Assembly: GCA_026713285.1 (NCBI GenBank)
Contig: JAPOOT010000427.1
Location: 1-7,274 of the forward strand
From: Gemmatimonadota bacterium
Lineage (GTDB): Bacteria > JAAXHH01
Direction of reading: 5' to 3'
DNA: 7,274 nucleotides
Shown here: piece by piece, positions 6,428 to 7,274 of the stretch
Layout of the letters: each line of letters starts with the position of its first letter
How positions within the stretch are numbered: position 1 is the stretch's first letter
The notes under the pieces: generated by a model
The model's database searches: none
What the model was told of the DNA's origin: nothing
The model's input: the letters and a program-made list of their open reading frames with translations, nothing else
Translations under genes and position numbers: made by a program

Positions 6428-7159
6428 CTACACGTAAATGGTACCAAGGTTCTCCATGGTCCTGCGAATGACAATCCACATGCACCACACGAATCCCAGC
6501 GCGAACCATGTGAGCTTGACTGATCCTCGGAAAGTCCGTGCAAGACCCAACCCCAGCAGGCAAAGAAACCAAATACCGAAAAAGTCGACGCCTGTAAGGA
6601 ACAGGCCCGGGAGGGTTTCGAGGTCTGCGTCGTCGAGAAACACACCAGGATGGAGGGACGGATCGAGTTTCCTCAAAATCATAACCAGCGTGGTCTTGAC
6701 GACTGTTTCGGGTACGAGGACAAGCGAGGCATAGCAGGTTATCGGAAGGACCTTCTTGTACGGCAAAAGCTTACCGAAGATCAATTCTCCACTGTGTTTT
6801 CCGACTACCGACCATGCGACAAGCATAAGGCAGACGCTCGCCGGCATGATCAAAAGGCCAACGAGTTGCCGATGGTCGAGTTTCGATGCCTCGCGCAGGA
6901 CGATAAATTGTTGGACCGTACTGAGATTCGAATAGGACTGGAGTTCCGTTTCGATCAACGCCCGTTCCTTATCGAGCGCAACCGGCAAAGTTACTATCCC
7001 GGCGATAAGTACAACCGACATGATAACGATCAAAATCAGAATCGATTCAGAGGCGGATTGTTCTGTTTCAAGATCCTTAAATGCCTTCCCGGGACAGTAA
7101 AAGACCTGTAGCCATCGCCTGGCATATCTTCCCATATCTATTGACGCGCTCAAGGACAT
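6428..7159 (-). CDS. Yip1-family integral membrane protein
   Basis: The 243-residue product looks like a bacterial member of the Yip1 domain family (PF04893 type). A short amphipathic N-terminus with a P..AF..L element (residues 23-30) precedes about five membrane segments, near 39-61, 100-120, 139-162, 187-207 and 213-232. The LPYKKVL stretch before the third segment and the LTGVDFFGIWFLCLLGLG stretch (188-205) are typical of the family. The biochemical role of bacterial Yip1 proteins is unknown to me. Here the gene is followed after 21 bases by the adaptor gene and then the permease gene, which suggests a membrane accessory of the efflux system. The ATG at 7159 has GGGAG about 4 bases upstream; a later ATG at 7135 is less well placed. 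Length and hydropathy are normal. The family call rests on motif resemblance without a profile search. Confidence 0.7.
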   Translation of the reverse strand: MSLSASIDMGRYARRWLQVFYCPGKAFKDLETEQSASESILILIVIMSVVLIAGIVTLPVALDKERALIETELQSYSNLSTVQQFIVLREASKLDHRQLVGLLIMPASVCLMLVAWSVVGKHSGELIFGKLLPYKKVLPITCYASLVLVPETVVKTTLVMILRKLDPSLHPGVFLDDADLETLPGLFLTGVDFFGIWFLCLLGLGLARTFRGSVKLTWFALGFVWCMWIVIRRTMENLGTIYV

Positions 7160-7216
7160 AGATCTCCCATGATGACCAGATGGTAGTAACTGTGTCCGCC
7201 GCCGGACCAGAATGGA

Positions 7217-7273
7217 CTATTCCAGGGCCAGAACCTCCACCAGATTGGTTTGGAACGGGTATATGCACCCTGG
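7217..7273 (-). CDS. Possible C-terminal end of an upstream gene (partial)
   Basis: At the window edge one minus-strand frame reads 18 codons ending LVEVLALE and a TAG at 7219-7217, 57 bases before the Yip1-like start. Amino-acid composition and codon use look ordinary, so it may be the tail of the preceding operon gene. It shows no recognisable motif and does not resemble the end of an ABC ATPase. A competing frame is open to a TGA at 7150, overlapping the Yip1-like start by 10 bases, but encodes an odd tryptophan-rich tail. The frame cannot be settled from this fragment, and the bases 7160-7216 may simply be spacer. Confidence 0.25.
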   Translation of the reverse strand, partial: PGCIYPFQTNLVEVLALE

Positions 7274-7274
7274 C

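Noticed and set aside
7077..7268. Minus-strand open frame of 63 codons overlapping the start of the Yip1-like gene
   Set aside because: It overlaps the well-supported Yip1-like gene by about 80 bases in another phase and has no domain or good start.

Overview
The window carries six complete protein genes and, at its right edge, probably the end of a seventh. No RNA genes, insertion sequences or CRISPR arrays are visible. The protein families are those of a Gram-negative (diderm) bacterium: a lipoprotein multihaem cytochrome, a MacB-type permease and a periplasmic adaptor. GC content is moderate but uneven, being high in the cytochrome gene and clearly lower in the efflux genes. Yip1 protein, HlyD-type adaptor and MacB-like permease together, plus an HAO-type octahaem cytochrome, would fit an uncultured environmental lineage (for example FCB-group or Gemmatimonadota-like). 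That placement is an impression from gene content, not a demonstrated assignment.

Left part (1-1957, minus strand): a 133-residue protein of unknown function (1399-1800) is followed after 18 bases by an eight-haem c-type cytochrome (10-1380). The cytochrome has a lipobox and resembles the hydroxylamine oxidoreductase (HAO) family. The two genes are almost certainly co-transcribed, and a weak sigma70-like promoter can be proposed in the 157-base gap upstream of them.

Middle part (1958-3878): a small membrane methyltransferase of the isoprenylcysteine/phospholipid methyltransferase superfamily (minus) and an M48 (HtpX/Ste24-type) membrane zinc peptidase (plus) diverge from a 475-base intergenic region. 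That region holds a candidate promoter and two inverted repeats. In eukaryotes an M48 peptidase and an ICMT methyltransferase act one after the other on CAAX proteins, so the pairing is worth noting, though nothing here shows that the bacterial proteins work together.

Right part (3946-7274, minus strand): a tight operon of a Yip1-like membrane protein, a periplasmic adaptor of the HlyD/MacA type and a MacB-type FtsX permease, with gaps of about 21-22 bases. The adaptor and permease would form the periplasm-spanning and transmembrane parts of an ABC efflux or lipoprotein-release type machine. The ATPase they need is not in the window and may lie upstream, beyond position 7274. The M48 gene and this operon converge on a 67-base gap that contains an inverted repeat.

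The most distinctive item is the compact lipid-anchored octahaem cytochrome with its unknown partner gene. No decisive evidence of a wholly new system is visible.
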